This document shows, one piece after another, positions 5,653 through 13,896 of a stretch of 64,000 nt of DNA. The translations under genes and the position numbers were made by a program. Source of the DNA: CAYREX01 sp964423505 (lineage in GTDB: Bacteria; Fermentibacterota; Fermentibacteria; Fermentibacterales; JCC-6); contig CAYREX010000002.1 in the NCBI GenBank assembly GCA_964423505.1, positions 1 through 64,000 of the forward strand, in the 5' to 3' direction. Positions within the stretch are counted from its first letter, which is position 1, and every line of letters starts with the position of its first letter. Below the pieces are notes generated by a model. It searched no databases, had not been told where the DNA came from, and saw nothing but the letters and a program-made list of their open reading frames with translations.

Positions 5653-8543
5653 TACTTCTTCCTCTTCAGCCTTGCGTGCCAGTCCACGAGTATCGGGCTG
5701 GCTATGAAGATGGAGGAGTACGTACCTACGATTATCCCCACCATCAGGGTGAGGGCGAACTCGGAGAGCACCCCGATGGAGATGACGAAGAGGATGAGCA
5801 CCGCGACGAAGGTGGTCATGGACGTTATGACCGTCCTGCTGAGCACCTCGTTTATGCTTATGTCCACGGTCTCGCCCAGCGTCTTGCCCTTCCGCAGCCT
5901 CCTGTCCTCACGGATGCGGTCGAAGACCACGATGGTGTCGTTGATGGAGTATCCGACGATGGTCAGCAGTGCGGCTATGATGGTCAGCGAGACGTCCATC
6001 CGGACCAGCGCCAGGAACCCGAGGGTGATGAGGGTGTCGTGCACTATTGCGGCCACCGCGGCCACCCCCCACTTGAACTGGAACCGGTACCAGATGTACA
6101 GGATGATGAACACCATGGAGATGAGGATGGCGCTTATCGCCTTGGACTTGAGCTCCTCGCCGACCCTGGGGCCTATCTGCTTGATGAAGGAGAGGCCCTC
6201 CTCGTCCTCCTCCAGCTCCATTGGCACCGTACCGGCCTCCTCCAGGGCGGAGTAGACAAGCCCCTTGTCCGTCTCCGAGGTGCGGACCACGAAGGCCCCG
6301 GCTCCCTCCCCCTCGTAGTCGAGGAGCCTCTGCACCTGCACATCCTCCATGCCGCTCTCCTGCAGGGAAGCCCTGAGGTCGGCGGAGGCCATCTCCTCGT
6401 AGGCTATCACGTTCGTCTCGAGGCCGCCGGTGAAGTCGATGGAGAGGTTCAGCCCGCCGTGGGCGAAGAAGGCCACCGCACCGAGCAGTATGGCGGCAGC
6501 CGAGATGACGTAGGTCTTCTTCCTCATCCCCACGAAGGCTATGTGGCGGTCGCGGAGGAGGTTGAACCTGCCCAGGCTCAGCCTGCCCTTCCGGGCCTTC
6601 AGCACGAGCTCTATCACGGCCCGGCTGAACACGAGGGAGCAGAACATGCTGGCCAGTATTCCTATGGAGAGGGTCACCGCGAAGCCCCGTATGGGCCCGG
6701 TGCCGAACCTGTAGAGCACCAGCGCGGTTATCAGCGTGGTGAGGTTGGCGTCGAGGATGGTGACGAAGGCCCTGGAGTAGCCGGCCTTCACCGCCGCCTT
6801 CATGCCCTTGCCCGCCCTGCTCTCCTCGCGTATGCGCTCGTAGATGAGCACGCTGGCGTCGATGGCCATTCCTATGGTCAGGATGATGCCGGCTATGCCC
6901 GGCAGGGTGAGTGTGGCGTTCAGCCCCGCGACCCCGGCCTGGGCCAGCGGTCCGGGGAAGCAGAGAACGCCGAGGATTATCAGCATGTCGAAGAGCAGCG
7001 CCAGCATGGCCACCACCCCGCCGGTGCCGTAGTAGAGGATTATGAAGGCGGCCATGAAGAGCAGCGCTATGACGCCGGCCAGCATCCCCCTGTCGATGGA
7101 GCGCTGACCGAGGCTGGGCCCTATGGTCTGCTCCTCGGCTATCTCCAGCTCCGCCGGCAGGGAGCCGGCCTTCAGGATGAGCCTGAGATCGCGGGCCTCC
7201 TCGACAGAGAAGCCGCCGGAGAGCCTGGTGCCGCCGCCCGAGATGCGCTCCTGGATGACGGCGGAGGAGTAGACGGTGCCGTCGAGGACAATGGCCACCT
7301 TCTCGTCGACGTTCTCCCCGGTGATGGCCTCCCAGTTCCTCGCGCCGTCGGAGTCGAACTCCAGGATGAGGTATGGGGCGTTGGATATGCTCTGCCCCCC
7401 GCCCATCCTGATGGTGACGTCGGTAAGGCTTGCGCCGGTCAGGAAATACTCGGGGTGCTGCTCGTCGCTGCGGCGCCCCCATCCCCTGGTCATGTCCCGG
7501 GGCAGCATGTAGACCGGCCTGTACTCCCCCTGGTCGTCCTCCTCCACCCTGCCGAACGCGAAGGTCAGGTTGGCCCGCTGCAGCACGGAGTCGACGTCCG
7601 CCCTGTTCAGTATGTCGTTCAGCCGGTCGTAGTCGTCGCCGATCCTGACGTACCAGTCGCCAGTGGCGACGCTCACGGAGGACATGGCCTGCTCCTGGGA
7701 GGCTACGCCTATGATGGCCGACAGGTCGCCGGTCGCCTCCGGCTCCGGCATGGCGACCTCGGGCAGGTCGGAGGCCTGTCCGGGAGCCGGCTCGAGCGAG
7801 ACCCCCTCGTCCGGCGTCATGTCCACCGGCTCGGGGACCGGCAGCTCCTCCCCGGCGTCCGGGTCCGCCGTCCCGGATAGCGCCGGCAGCTCGGCGGAGG
7901 CGGTGTCGGCATCGTTCGCCGAGTCCGCCTGCATCCCGTCCTCGAGCGGCGGCGGCGCGGCCTCTGGAGAGACCAGGCCGTCTACGGTCCTCACCACCGG
8001 GACGCTCGCCGGGGTCGGATGCTCATCGCTGGGGTAGGCCACCAGCTTGAACTCCAGCAGAGCCTGGCGCTCGACTATGCTCCTGGCCCTCTCCGGGTCG
8101 CGTACGCCCGGCAGCTGGATGACGATCCTGTCGTCGCCCTGCTTCGTGATGGAGGGCTCGGATACGCCGAACTCGTCGATCCTGTTGCGGATGACCTCCA
8201 GCGACTGGTCTATGGCCTCCTCGGCGTCCAGCCCCGGCATGGGGCTGACCGTGTATGCGAGGTACATGCCGCCCTGCAGGTCGAGCCCGAGGCTGATTGT
8301 GCCCATGCTGCGCTGGTAGACCTGCCTGTACTCCTCGATGAGCTCCTCGCCGCCCTCCTCCTGGAGCTCGTCGAGTATGCTCCTCAGGTGGGGGTTGTCG
8401 GTCTCCGGCTGGACCGCCGCCTCGGCCCGGTCCCTCTCCTCCGGGGGCATCGAGTACCACCGCACGGTCGGCCAGACCATGAGTGCGGATACGACTAGCA
8501 GCGCTAGTGAGCTCCATGTGCGCCATCTGGCGGCCTTGGTCAT
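5652..8543 (-). CDS. secDF: fused protein translocase SecDF
   Basis: Product of 963 residues; start ATG at 8543 with GGAGGTTGCAGGT upstream. It joins SecD and SecF, the proton-driven accessory subunits that pull secreted proteins out of the Sec channel. TM1 is at the N-terminus, followed by SecD P1 text (GLDLQGGMYLAY, VIRNRIDEFGVSEP). A Glu/Pro/Asp-rich insertion at about 190-275 is unusual. The P1 head, SecD TM2-6 (MAIDASVLIYERIREE) and a second six-TM SecF half (LSIDFTGG, YSINDTIVVFDRIRED) follow. Both halves keep their conserved transmembrane Asp/Arg motifs. Fusion is common in some Firmicutes and FCB bacteria. The gene stands alone with its own promoter. Confidence 0.96.
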   Translation of the reverse strand: MTKAARWRTWSSLALLVVSALMVWPTVRWYSMPPEERDRAEAAVQPETDNPHLRSILDELQEEGGEELIEEYRQVYQRSMGTISLGLDLQGGMYLAYTVSPMPGLDAEEAIDQSLEVIRNRIDEFGVSEPSITKQGDDRIVIQLPGVRDPERARSIVERQALLEFKLVAYPSDEHPTPASVPVVRTVDGLVSPEAAPPPLEDGMQADSANDADTASAELPALSGTADPDAGEELPVPEPVDMTPDEGVSLEPAPGQASDLPEVAMPEPEATGDLSAIIGVASQEQAMSSVSVATGDWYVRIGDDYDRLNDILNRADVDSVLQRANLTFAFGRVEEDDQGEYRPVYMLPRDMTRGWGRRSDEQHPEYFLTGASLTDVTIRMGGGQSISNAPYLILEFDSDGARNWEAITGENVDEKVAIVLDGTVYSSAVIQERISGGGTRLSGGFSVEEARDLRLILKAGSLPAELEIAEEQTIGPSLGQRSIDRGMLAGVIALLFMAAFIILYYGTGGVVAMLALLFDMLIILGVLCFPGPLAQAGVAGLNATLTLPGIAGIILTIGMAIDASVLIYERIREESRAGKGMKAAVKAGYSRAFVTILDANLTTLITALVLYRFGTGPIRGFAVTLSIGILASMFCSLVFSRAVIELVLKARKGRLSLGRFNLLRDRHIAFVGMRKKTYVISAAAILLGAVAFFAHGGLNLSIDFTGGLETNVIAYEEMASADLRASLQESGMEDVQVQRLLDYEGEGAGAFVVRTSETDKGLVYSALEEAGTVPMELEEDEEGLSFIKQIGPRVGEELKSKAISAILISMVFIILYIWYRFQFKWGVAAVAAIVHDTLITLGFLALVRMDVSLTIIAALLTIVGYSINDTIVVFDRIREDRRLRKGKTLGETVDISINEVLSRTVITSMTTFVAVLILFVISIGVLSEFALTLMVGIIVGTYSSIFIASPILVDWHARLKRKK

Positions 8544-8680
8544 ACCTGCAACCTCCGCATGGGAACTAGTGGCCTGCCCCGGCTCCGACCCCTGCAGGGT
8601 CTCCGGTCCGGGGGGGCTGCCTCCGCGTGGGCGCCTTATCCGGCTGTCTGCTGGAATATAGCCCCGGCAATAGAAGAAGA

Positions 8681-8709
8681 TGAATACTGGCAGCCGGTCT
8701 GGCTGTCAA
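8681..8709 (-). promoter_or_regulatory. promoter of secDF
   Basis: On the minus strand TTGACA (8709-8704), a 17-base spacer and TATTCA (8686-8681). It sits just after the upstream gene's stop and leaves a leader of about 130 bases in 8544-8680, in which I see no other feature. Confidence 0.5.
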
Positions 8710-8717
8710 CTTGCGGG

Positions 8718-9131
8718 TCAGCGCTCTCCCGTGCGCAGCTCGAACCTGGCCGGGGTCCCGTCGGGAGTGCCGCAGATGAAGGCCAGACCCTCGTCCCCGG
8801 GAAGGGCCCGGGTGACCTCGTGCGAGAAGCCGAGGTCCCGGAGCGCCCCGGTGACGTGGAGGTTGGCCATGTCAAGCGCCACCGAGTCGGAGCGGAGGTC
8901 CATGGAGAGGGCCAGGGTATCTCCGGAGACCGAGTGGACCTCCTTGAACTCCGTCCCGTAGCAGACCTGGGCGAAAGCCACCTCCAGGAGCTCGAGCGGC
9001 TCCGGCTCCTCCGGCTCCGGCTCGCCGCCGGCCTGCGCCGGCCAGGCCGGCTCGGGGGTGACAAGCACGAGAACGAGCCCGGAGAGGCCCGCGAGGGCGA
9101 GAGCGAGCAGCGCAACAGTGGTGAGCCTCAA
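8718..9131 (-). CDS. small membrane-anchored or secreted protein, unknown
   Basis: Product of 137 residues beginning MRLTTVALLALALAGLSGLVLVLV, an N-terminal anchor or uncleaved signal. A Pro/Glu-rich linker (EPEPEEPEPLE) follows, then a roughly 85-residue domain with two cysteines (VCYGTEF and FICGTP) that could form a disulfide outside the cytoplasm. No family is recognised. It is oriented like secDF and ends nine bases before that gene's -35 box. It is divergent from the barrel gene at 9231. Confidence 0.65.
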   Translation of the reverse strand: MRLTTVALLALALAGLSGLVLVLVTPEPAWPAQAGGEPEPEEPEPLELLEVAFAQVCYGTEFKEVHSVSGDTLALSMDLRSDSVALDMANLHVTGALRDLGFSHEVTRALPGDEGLAFICGTPDGTPARFELRTGER

Positions 9132-9149
9132 ACCGAACGTCCTTCCCAG

Positions 9150-9178
9150 TTGACCCGGAGCCCGGGAGGGAAGATTCT
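9150..9178 (+). promoter_or_regulatory. possible promoter of barrel gene
   Basis: TTGACC (9150-9155), a 17-base spacer and GATTCT (9173-9178). The -10 match is weak. It sits about 50 bases before the start codon in the divergent intergenic region 9132-9230. Confidence 0.3.
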
Positions 9179-9230
9179 CTGCGTGTCCGCGGCCGTCAAC
9201 TGCACGCTCCTATCCTGGACGGAGGAATAC

Positions 9231-10019
9231 ATGGGACCTGCATCTCCGGCGAGGGCCATCTCGGCCGCCCTGCTCCTGGCGGTCGTCGCGCCGGCAGCGC
9301 TGCCCGCACTGTCGGAGGCGGCGCCCACGGTGTCCGGCAGGGCCGGGCTCACCGGCCTGCCGTACATGCTCGAGGGCTCGGTCCTGGAGACCGGGCTGCT
9401 CCGGGTACAGGGCCGCCTGGCGTACGTTCGGGCCGACGGGGTGGACGGGGGATGGCTCATGCTCCCGCTGGCCGCCTGCTGGGGCGCCTCGGACGGCCTG
9501 GAGATCGGGGCATCTCTGCCTCTCTACCTGGACGACACCGCAACCGACGGCGAGCCGCTGGGCGACATCTCCGCCGGGTGCTCCTGGCTGTTCGAGACCG
9601 CCAGGGGGGGTACGGGACTGATACTGCGGGGCGGCCTCTCGCTGCCCACGGGCAGCGAGGGCCGGGACCCGGGCACCGAGGTCTTCGCCGGAGTCGGCAC
9701 AGGTACCACGTTCAGGCTGTTCAGGCTGCACGCGTCCGGCATGTACGTGGTGAACGGCGGTCGTAACCCGTTCGACTCGTCGCTATCCGACTACGCCAGG
9801 TTCTCCATGGGGGGGACCAGCTTCCTCTCCGAGGACATCAGGGTTGCCGCGGGGATGTCCGGCACGACCCTGGGCGAGCTGGGCCTCTCCGGGTCCATGG
9901 AGCTCTACCCCCTCGAGGAGCTCGCCCTCATCTGGACGGCGGGCGCAGGGCTGTCCGGCGGCCGGGAGTACTGGATGTCCCTCGGCGGCTCGTGGACACT
10001 GAGCGGTATGGGCCCCTAG
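9231..10019 (+). CDS. putative outer-membrane beta-barrel protein
   Basis: Product of 262 residues. The ATG at 9231 follows GGAGGAATAC. A signal peptide (about residues 1-30, ending LSEAAP) is followed by many alternating hydrophobic/Gly-rich strands such as GGWLMLPLAACWG, GLEIGASLPLYL, TGLILRGGLSLPTG and GVGTGTTFRLF. The LSLPTGSEG motif is typical of transporter-like barrels of the DUF3187/TonB-independent type that end in a C-terminal strand; I cannot name the family. It ends in a four-base overlap with nifS. Confidence 0.65.
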   Translation: MGPASPARAISAALLLAVVAPAALPALSEAAPTVSGRAGLTGLPYMLEGSVLETGLLRVQGRLAYVRADGVDGGWLMLPLAACWGASDGLEIGASLPLYLDDTATDGEPLGDISAGCSWLFETARGGTGLILRGGLSLPTGSEGRDPGTEVFAGVGTGTTFRLFRLHASGMYVVNGGRNPFDSSLSDYARFSMGGTSFLSEDIRVAAGMSGTTLGELGLSGSMELYPLEELALIWTAGAGLSGGREYWMSLGGSWTLSGMGP

Positions 10020-11179
10020 GAGTCGTCGTACACGTAGGGGGATATCCTTCGCAGCTGGGCCACCAGCGGGGGCAGCACATCCAGCACGTAATCTATCTCC
10101 TCCTCGGTCGTGTAGCGGCTCAGGCTGAACCTTATCGCGGTGTTCGCGTCCATGACCGGTACGCCCATGGCGGAGAGTACGTAGCTAGGCCCCTTGCTGC
10201 CGGTGCTGCAGGCGGAGCCGGACGAGGCGCTAATCCCTTTCGAGTCCAGGAGCGTGAGCACCGCCTCGCTCTCCACTGTGCCGAACAGGACGGTGGCGGT
10301 GTTGGGGAGCCTCTCCGCCCCGGCTGCGGCTATCCTGGCGCCGGGGCAGCTCTCCAGGATACCCCTCTCCAACCGGTCCAGAAGCCTCGATATCCGCACG
10401 CCGTCTTCGCGCAGGTCGCGCTCGGCCAGCTCCGCGGCCCGGCCCAGCCCGACTATCCCCGGGACGTTCAGGGTGCCGGCCCGCATGCCCTCCTCCTGGT
10501 GTCCGCCCCTGACCAGCGGGGGCAGCTCGACGCCGCTCCGGACGTACATGGCCCCGACCCCCTTCGGGCCGTGGAGCTTGTGGGCGGAGAGGGTCAGGAT
10601 GTCTATGCCGGAGTCGCGGACGGATACCGGGACCTTGCCGACCGACTGCACCGCGTCGGTGTGGAAGAGCGACCCCGCCTCACTGGCGATGGAGGCGGCT
10701 TCCTCCAGGGGCATAATCACGCCGGTCTCGTTGTTGGCGGCCATCATGGAGACGATGGCGGTGGAGGGGCCCGCCGCCTGCTCCATCCACGCCAGGTCGG
10801 GCAGCCCGTTGCCGTCCACCGGCGCCACATGCACGGCGCACCCGCCATGCCGCAGGGCCTCCGCGGCCTCCAGGACCGCCGGATGCTCCACGGCGGTTGT
10901 CAGTACCTCGGTCCTCGAGGGGTCGATGCGCTGCGCCCCGGCCAGGGCGGTGTTGTCCCCCTCGGTGCCGCCGGAGTTGAAGTAGACCTCCCCGGGCTCG
11001 GCGCCTATCAGGGAGGCGACCCGGGCCCGGGCCCTCTCGACCTCCTCCATGACGGAGCTCCCGAAGGTGTGGAAGCTGGAGGGATTCCCGAAGCGCTCGG
11101 TCATGTAGGGGAGCATCTCCTCGAGCACCTCCGGGGCCACCCTGGTGGTGGCGTTGCTGTCGAGGTAGACAGACCTCAT
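10016..11179 (-). CDS. nifS: cysteine desulfurase
   Basis: Product of 387 residues. This PLP enzyme converts cysteine to alanine and passes persulfide sulfur to the scaffold protein. The PLP lysine is K201 in LSAHKLHGPKG. H99 lies in AVEHPAV, D175 in HTDAVQ, and the catalytic Cys324 in SSGSACSTGS. The text YLDSNATT at the N-terminus is diagnostic. Length matches NifS/IscS (about 390-400). The start overlaps the iscU stop (ATGA), giving the order iscR-iscU-nifS. NifS and IscS cannot be told apart from sequence; with no nif genes visible, a housekeeping role is inferred. Selenide-supplying activity is also known for this family. Confidence 0.95.
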   Translation of the reverse strand: MRSVYLDSNATTRVAPEVLEEMLPYMTERFGNPSSFHTFGSSVMEEVERARARVASLIGAEPGEVYFNSGGTEGDNTALAGAQRIDPSRTEVLTTAVEHPAVLEAAEALRHGGCAVHVAPVDGNGLPDLAWMEQAAGPSTAIVSMMAANNETGVIMPLEEAASIASEAGSLFHTDAVQSVGKVPVSVRDSGIDILTLSAHKLHGPKGVGAMYVRSGVELPPLVRGGHQEEGMRAGTLNVPGIVGLGRAAELAERDLREDGVRISRLLDRLERGILESCPGARIAAAGAERLPNTATVLFGTVESEAVLTLLDSKGISASSGSACSTGSKGPSYVLSAMGVPVMDANTAIRFSLSRYTTEEEIDYVLDVLPPLVAQLRRISPYVYDDS

Positions 11180-11766
11180 GTCACCCTCACCTCTACCTGG
11201 CGGCCCACCCTCCGGGAGAGCTCCCCGCCTACCAGGAGAGCAACCTCGCCGGCGTCGGCGCCTTCCACCCCGAGGATGACCCGGGAGGGGTGCACGTGCC
11301 GGACCGCTACGCCGCCCTCGGCGCCGCGGAGCTTCTCCCTTAGCCCCTCCGGCATGTCGGAGAGAAGCGCGTCAAGCGCCTCCCTCACGCGGTCCCTCTT
11401 CTCCCTGAAGTCGGCTATCGCGGCGCTCAGGGCATCGTGCCCCATCACCGAGCAGTGGAACTTCTCCGCGGGCATGCCCCCGACGTACTCCACTATCTCG
11501 CTGTTGCGTATCTTCCGCGCCTCGTCTATGTGACGCCCCTTGACCAGCTCGGTCATGGCCGACGCGGAGGCTACCGCCGCTGCACAGCCGAAGGTCTGGA
11601 AGCGGACGTCCTCTATCAGGTCGTCGTCATCAACCAGGATGTCGAGGGTCATGGCGTCGCCGCACTGCGGGGAGCCCACCTCGGAATGTCCGTCGGGGTC
11701 CTCCATCTGGCCCACGTTCCTGGGATTCATGAAATGGTCCATCAGCTTCTCGGAGTACTTCCACAT
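11176..11766 (-). CDS. iscU: Fe-S cluster scaffold IscU/NifU-type with C-terminal extension
   Basis: Product of 196 residues; the start MWKYSEKLMDHF at 11766 fits the family, and the upstream open frame is spurious. The IscU core (about 1-128) has the three cluster-binding cysteines: C35 in GSPQCGDAM, C61 in TFGCAAA, and C105 in KFHCSVMG. About 60 extra residues follow (VRHVHPSRVILGVEGA..., RQVEVRVT). They resemble the shape of a NifU C-terminal domain but lack its CxxC. The overlap with nifS and the 1-base gap from iscR define the operon. Confidence 0.93.
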   Translation of the reverse strand: MWKYSEKLMDHFMNPRNVGQMEDPDGHSEVGSPQCGDAMTLDILVDDDDLIEDVRFQTFGCAAAVASASAMTELVKGRHIDEARKIRNSEIVEYVGGMPAEKFHCSVMGHDALSAAIADFREKRDRVREALDALLSDMPEGLREKLRGAEGGVAVRHVHPSRVILGVEGADAGEVALLVGGELSRRVGRQVEVRVT

Positions 11767-11767
11767 G

Positions 11768-12244
11768 TCAGAGCCCCTCTCGTACTCGGCCGGCCGCAGG
11801 TTCCCAGAGCCGCTTCTCCGACAGGTCCAGCAGCGAATGCTCCCGCATGTAGTCGAAGTACATGTCGCGCAGGTTCGCCCACAGGTCACGGGTGACGCAG
11901 GTCTCCTCGAGCGGGCAGGGGGAGCAGACGGCGCTGCCTTCGGGGGCACAGCCGGAAGACTCGCTTATGCAGCTGGCCGGCAGGAACTCCGTCTCGAGAG
12001 CCTGGACTATCTCGTACAGGCTGACGTCGGAAGGCTCACGGCTGAGCACGTAGCCGCCTCCCGGGCCCCGCTTGCCCCTTACTATCCCCGCCGTCCTGAG
12101 CTTGCCGAATATCTGCTCGAGGTACCTTACCGATATCCTCTCGACCTCCGATATGCTGCCAAGCGCGAGGGGTTTGTCGTTGCCCGCCCTGGCCATGTGG
12201 ACGAGGGCCCTCAGCGCGTACCTGCTCCTGGTGCTTATGAGCAT
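11768..12244 (-). CDS. iscR: Rrf2-family Fe-S responsive regulator
   Basis: Product of 158 residues. The ATG at 12244 is preceded by GGGAAAGGG at proper spacing; longer in-frame starts lie upstream of the promoter. The winged helix is at about 1-70 (STRSRYALRALVHMA, ISVRYLEQIFGKLRTAGIVRGKRGPGGGY). The cysteines at 92, 99, 107, 110 and 116 provide the ligands for an Fe-S cluster, as in IscR. The known family role is to repress its own isc operon when holo. It heads iscR-iscU-nifS, consistent with autoregulation. Confidence 0.92.
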   Translation of the reverse strand: MLISTRSRYALRALVHMARAGNDKPLALGSISEVERISVRYLEQIFGKLRTAGIVRGKRGPGGGYVLSREPSDVSLYEIVQALETEFLPASCISESSGCAPEGSAVCSPCPLEETCVTRDLWANLRDMYFDYMREHSLLDLSEKRLWEPAAGRVREGL

Positions 12245-12251
12245 ATTCCAC

Positions 12252-12298
12252 CCTTTCCCATCGGAAAAGGAGTATATGAAAGGAATGGAGGAAGTCAA
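12252..12298 (-). promoter_or_regulatory. promoter and dyad of iscR-iscU-nifS operon
   Basis: On the minus strand TTGACT (12298-12293), a 16-base spacer and TATACT (12276-12271), one of the best promoters in the window. An imperfect inverted repeat, CCTTTTCC-GAT-GGGAAAGG on the transcribed strand (12270-12252), covers the expected start site and Shine-Dalgarno. It could be an operator. Confidence 0.65.
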
Positions 12299-12840
12299 GC
12301 TCGCCGGCGGGCGGAGCCCCTCCATCTTGCGACGAGGGCGCCCACCGCGACGGCTATGACCCCCATCATCATGAGGAGCAGCGCGATCCGGAGCGCAGAG
12401 GGGAGCGGGTCGCCGGTGTCGCCCGTCCCCTCGTGGAGTATGCGGGCGCTCAGGGTGACCTGCACCGGGTCGAAGTTTCCCCTGTTGCTCACCACCAGAG
12501 CCATGTCGCCGAAGCCGGAGAGGGGGAGCTGGAGAGGGCCGCTACCAGCCCTTGCCGCAGCCAGCGTGTCGACCTCTCCGGCATCTGCCCTCCACCTCAT
12601 CCAGTCGTCCTGGTGCATTAGCAGGACCTCTACCATGGCCGTCTCCGGGCGAACGGAGAGGCTGCAGAGCATCCTGGCCTCCTCCGAGCGCTCCGGCGGC
12701 AGGGTGAACAGCACCGTCCGGTACTGTCCCACCGATATCTCCAGGGAGTCGCCCTCGAGCAGCCGCCAGGTCCCGGCGGCAGCCGGCGTCGCCATGGCGA
12801 GGGCGAAGAGGAGGGCCGCGGTCATTCGGGTGCGTTCCAT
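12295..12840 (-). CDS. type I membrane protein, unknown
   Basis: Product of 181 residues. It has a signal peptide (MERTRMTAALLFALAMATPAAAG), an extracytoplasmic domain of about 120 residues rich in beta-prone segments, a C-terminal TM helix (ALLLMMMGVIAVAVGALV) and an Arg-rich cytoplasmic tail (ARWRGSARRRA). That layout is typical of anchored surface domains, and the tail resembles exosortase/rhombosortase-type sorting tails only loosely. No family is recognised. Its 3' end overlaps the -35 of the iscR promoter. Confidence 0.7.
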   Translation of the reverse strand: MERTRMTAALLFALAMATPAAAGTWRLLEGDSLEISVGQYRTVLFTLPPERSEEARMLCSLSVRPETAMVEVLLMHQDDWMRWRADAGEVDTLAAARAGSGPLQLPLSGFGDMALVVSNRGNFDPVQVTLSARILHEGTGDTGDPLPSALRIALLLMMMGVIAVAVGALVARWRGSARRRA

Positions 12841-12852
12841 GACTCTAGTATA

Positions 12853-13896
12853 TTGAACCCTCACTCCGCCGCCACGCGGTGGCTCTGGAGAGGCCCGGAC
12901 GGGAGGAGGCCGAAGCTGCTCAGGGGCTCCTACTACGCTCTCGTGTCCGCTCTCGCGTCCGTCTCCGGCTTCCGGGGGGCGGGTCGCCTGGCCAGGGTAC
13001 TTTCCAGGGTCAGGCGCTCCGGCAACCGCGCGATGGACGAGGTCTACCTGGGACATCTGGCCAGGGTCTTCCCCGGGGCCGGCGCGGAGAGGCTCGACGC
13101 CATACTCACCGGGTACTGGGAGGTGCACCAGCGGGCGCTGGTCAACCTCTTCCTCGCCGACAGGCTGGACGAGGGGAACGTCGACCGGCGCTTCGAGTGG
13201 TCCGGCCTGGACGAGCTGGACTCCGCCCTCTCCGAGGGGAGAGGAGTCCTGCTCGTAACCCCCCACTTCGGCGACGAGAGGACCCTGCACATCGGCCTTG
13301 CCATCAGGGGATACCCCATGCACGTGATATCCTCCCGTTATCCCGGGGCTCCACCGAACGTCCGGAGGGCCAGGCTGGCCGTGAGCATGAGGTGGCACCA
13401 CGTGGCCTTTCCCGACGAGAGCCCCCGGTGGATGTTCGAGGCCCTGCGTGCCGGCGAGGTCATACAGACCTCCCCCACCGCCTGGGGTGGTCCGAAGGGG
13501 CACTGGGTCGAGAGCTTCGGGGTCCCCGTGCTCGGCTCCTCGACGCCGGTGAGGCTCTCCACCTCCACCGGCGCCGCGGTCGTCATGGCGCTGAACGAGG
13601 CGGAGCCCGGCTTCCGGTTCCGCGCGCGCCTGCGCAGGCTCGACCCGGCCGGAGCCGGGCGGGAGGCCACCCAGGCCGTCTTCTCGGAGTTCGAGAGGGC
13701 CGGCAGGGAGCACCCGACCCAGTACAACTGGATGAACCTGGTCATCCGCCACCGGGAGACCAACACGATGGCCAGGCTGGGCAGGATACCGAGGGAGGAG
13801 TCGGAGCTGGAGCGTCTTGCCGCGAGGGAGGACTGGGACCCCTGCAGGATTCAGAGGCTGGAGGAGGTCTCCCCGCTCGGCCCGTCCCGGAGGTAG
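12853..13896 (+). CDS. LpxL/HtrB-family acyltransferase
   Basis: Product of 347 residues. The catalytic motif TPHFGDERTL matches the HxxxxE signature of late lipid A (Kdo-dependent) acyltransferases. Supporting blocks are ISSRYPGAPPNVRRAR, SPTAWGGPKGHWVESFGVPV and VVMALNEAEPGFRFRARL. It would transfer an acyl chain to lipid A or a related glycolipid at the inner membrane. The start is uncertain: the frame begins at a TTG (12853) with no clear Shine-Dalgarno. The N-terminal KLLRGSYYALVSALASV segment is the expected membrane helix. The last 46 bases overlap the convergent gene. Confidence 0.82.
   Translation: MNPHSAATRWLWRGPDGRRPKLLRGSYYALVSALASVSGFRGAGRLARVLSRVRRSGNRAMDEVYLGHLARVFPGAGAERLDAILTGYWEVHQRALVNLFLADRLDEGNVDRRFEWSGLDELDSALSEGRGVLLVTPHFGDERTLHIGLAIRGYPMHVISSRYPGAPPNVRRARLAVSMRWHHVAFPDESPRWMFEALRAGEVIQTSPTAWGGPKGHWVESFGVPVLGSSTPVRLSTSTGAAVVMALNEAEPGFRFRARLRRLDPAGAGREATQAVFSEFERAGREHPTQYNWMNLVIRHRETNTMARLGRIPREESELERLAAREDWDPCRIQRLEEVSPLGPSRR

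Noticed and set aside
5908..7482. Long open frame antisense/alternate to secDF
   Set aside because: Gly/Arg/His-rich translation typical of a shadow frame in GC-rich DNA; the SecDF frame carries all conserved motifs.
12841..12852. Leaderless promoter (TATACT next to the ATG at 12840)
   Set aside because: No -35 element at a suitable distance; the TATACT may be chance.
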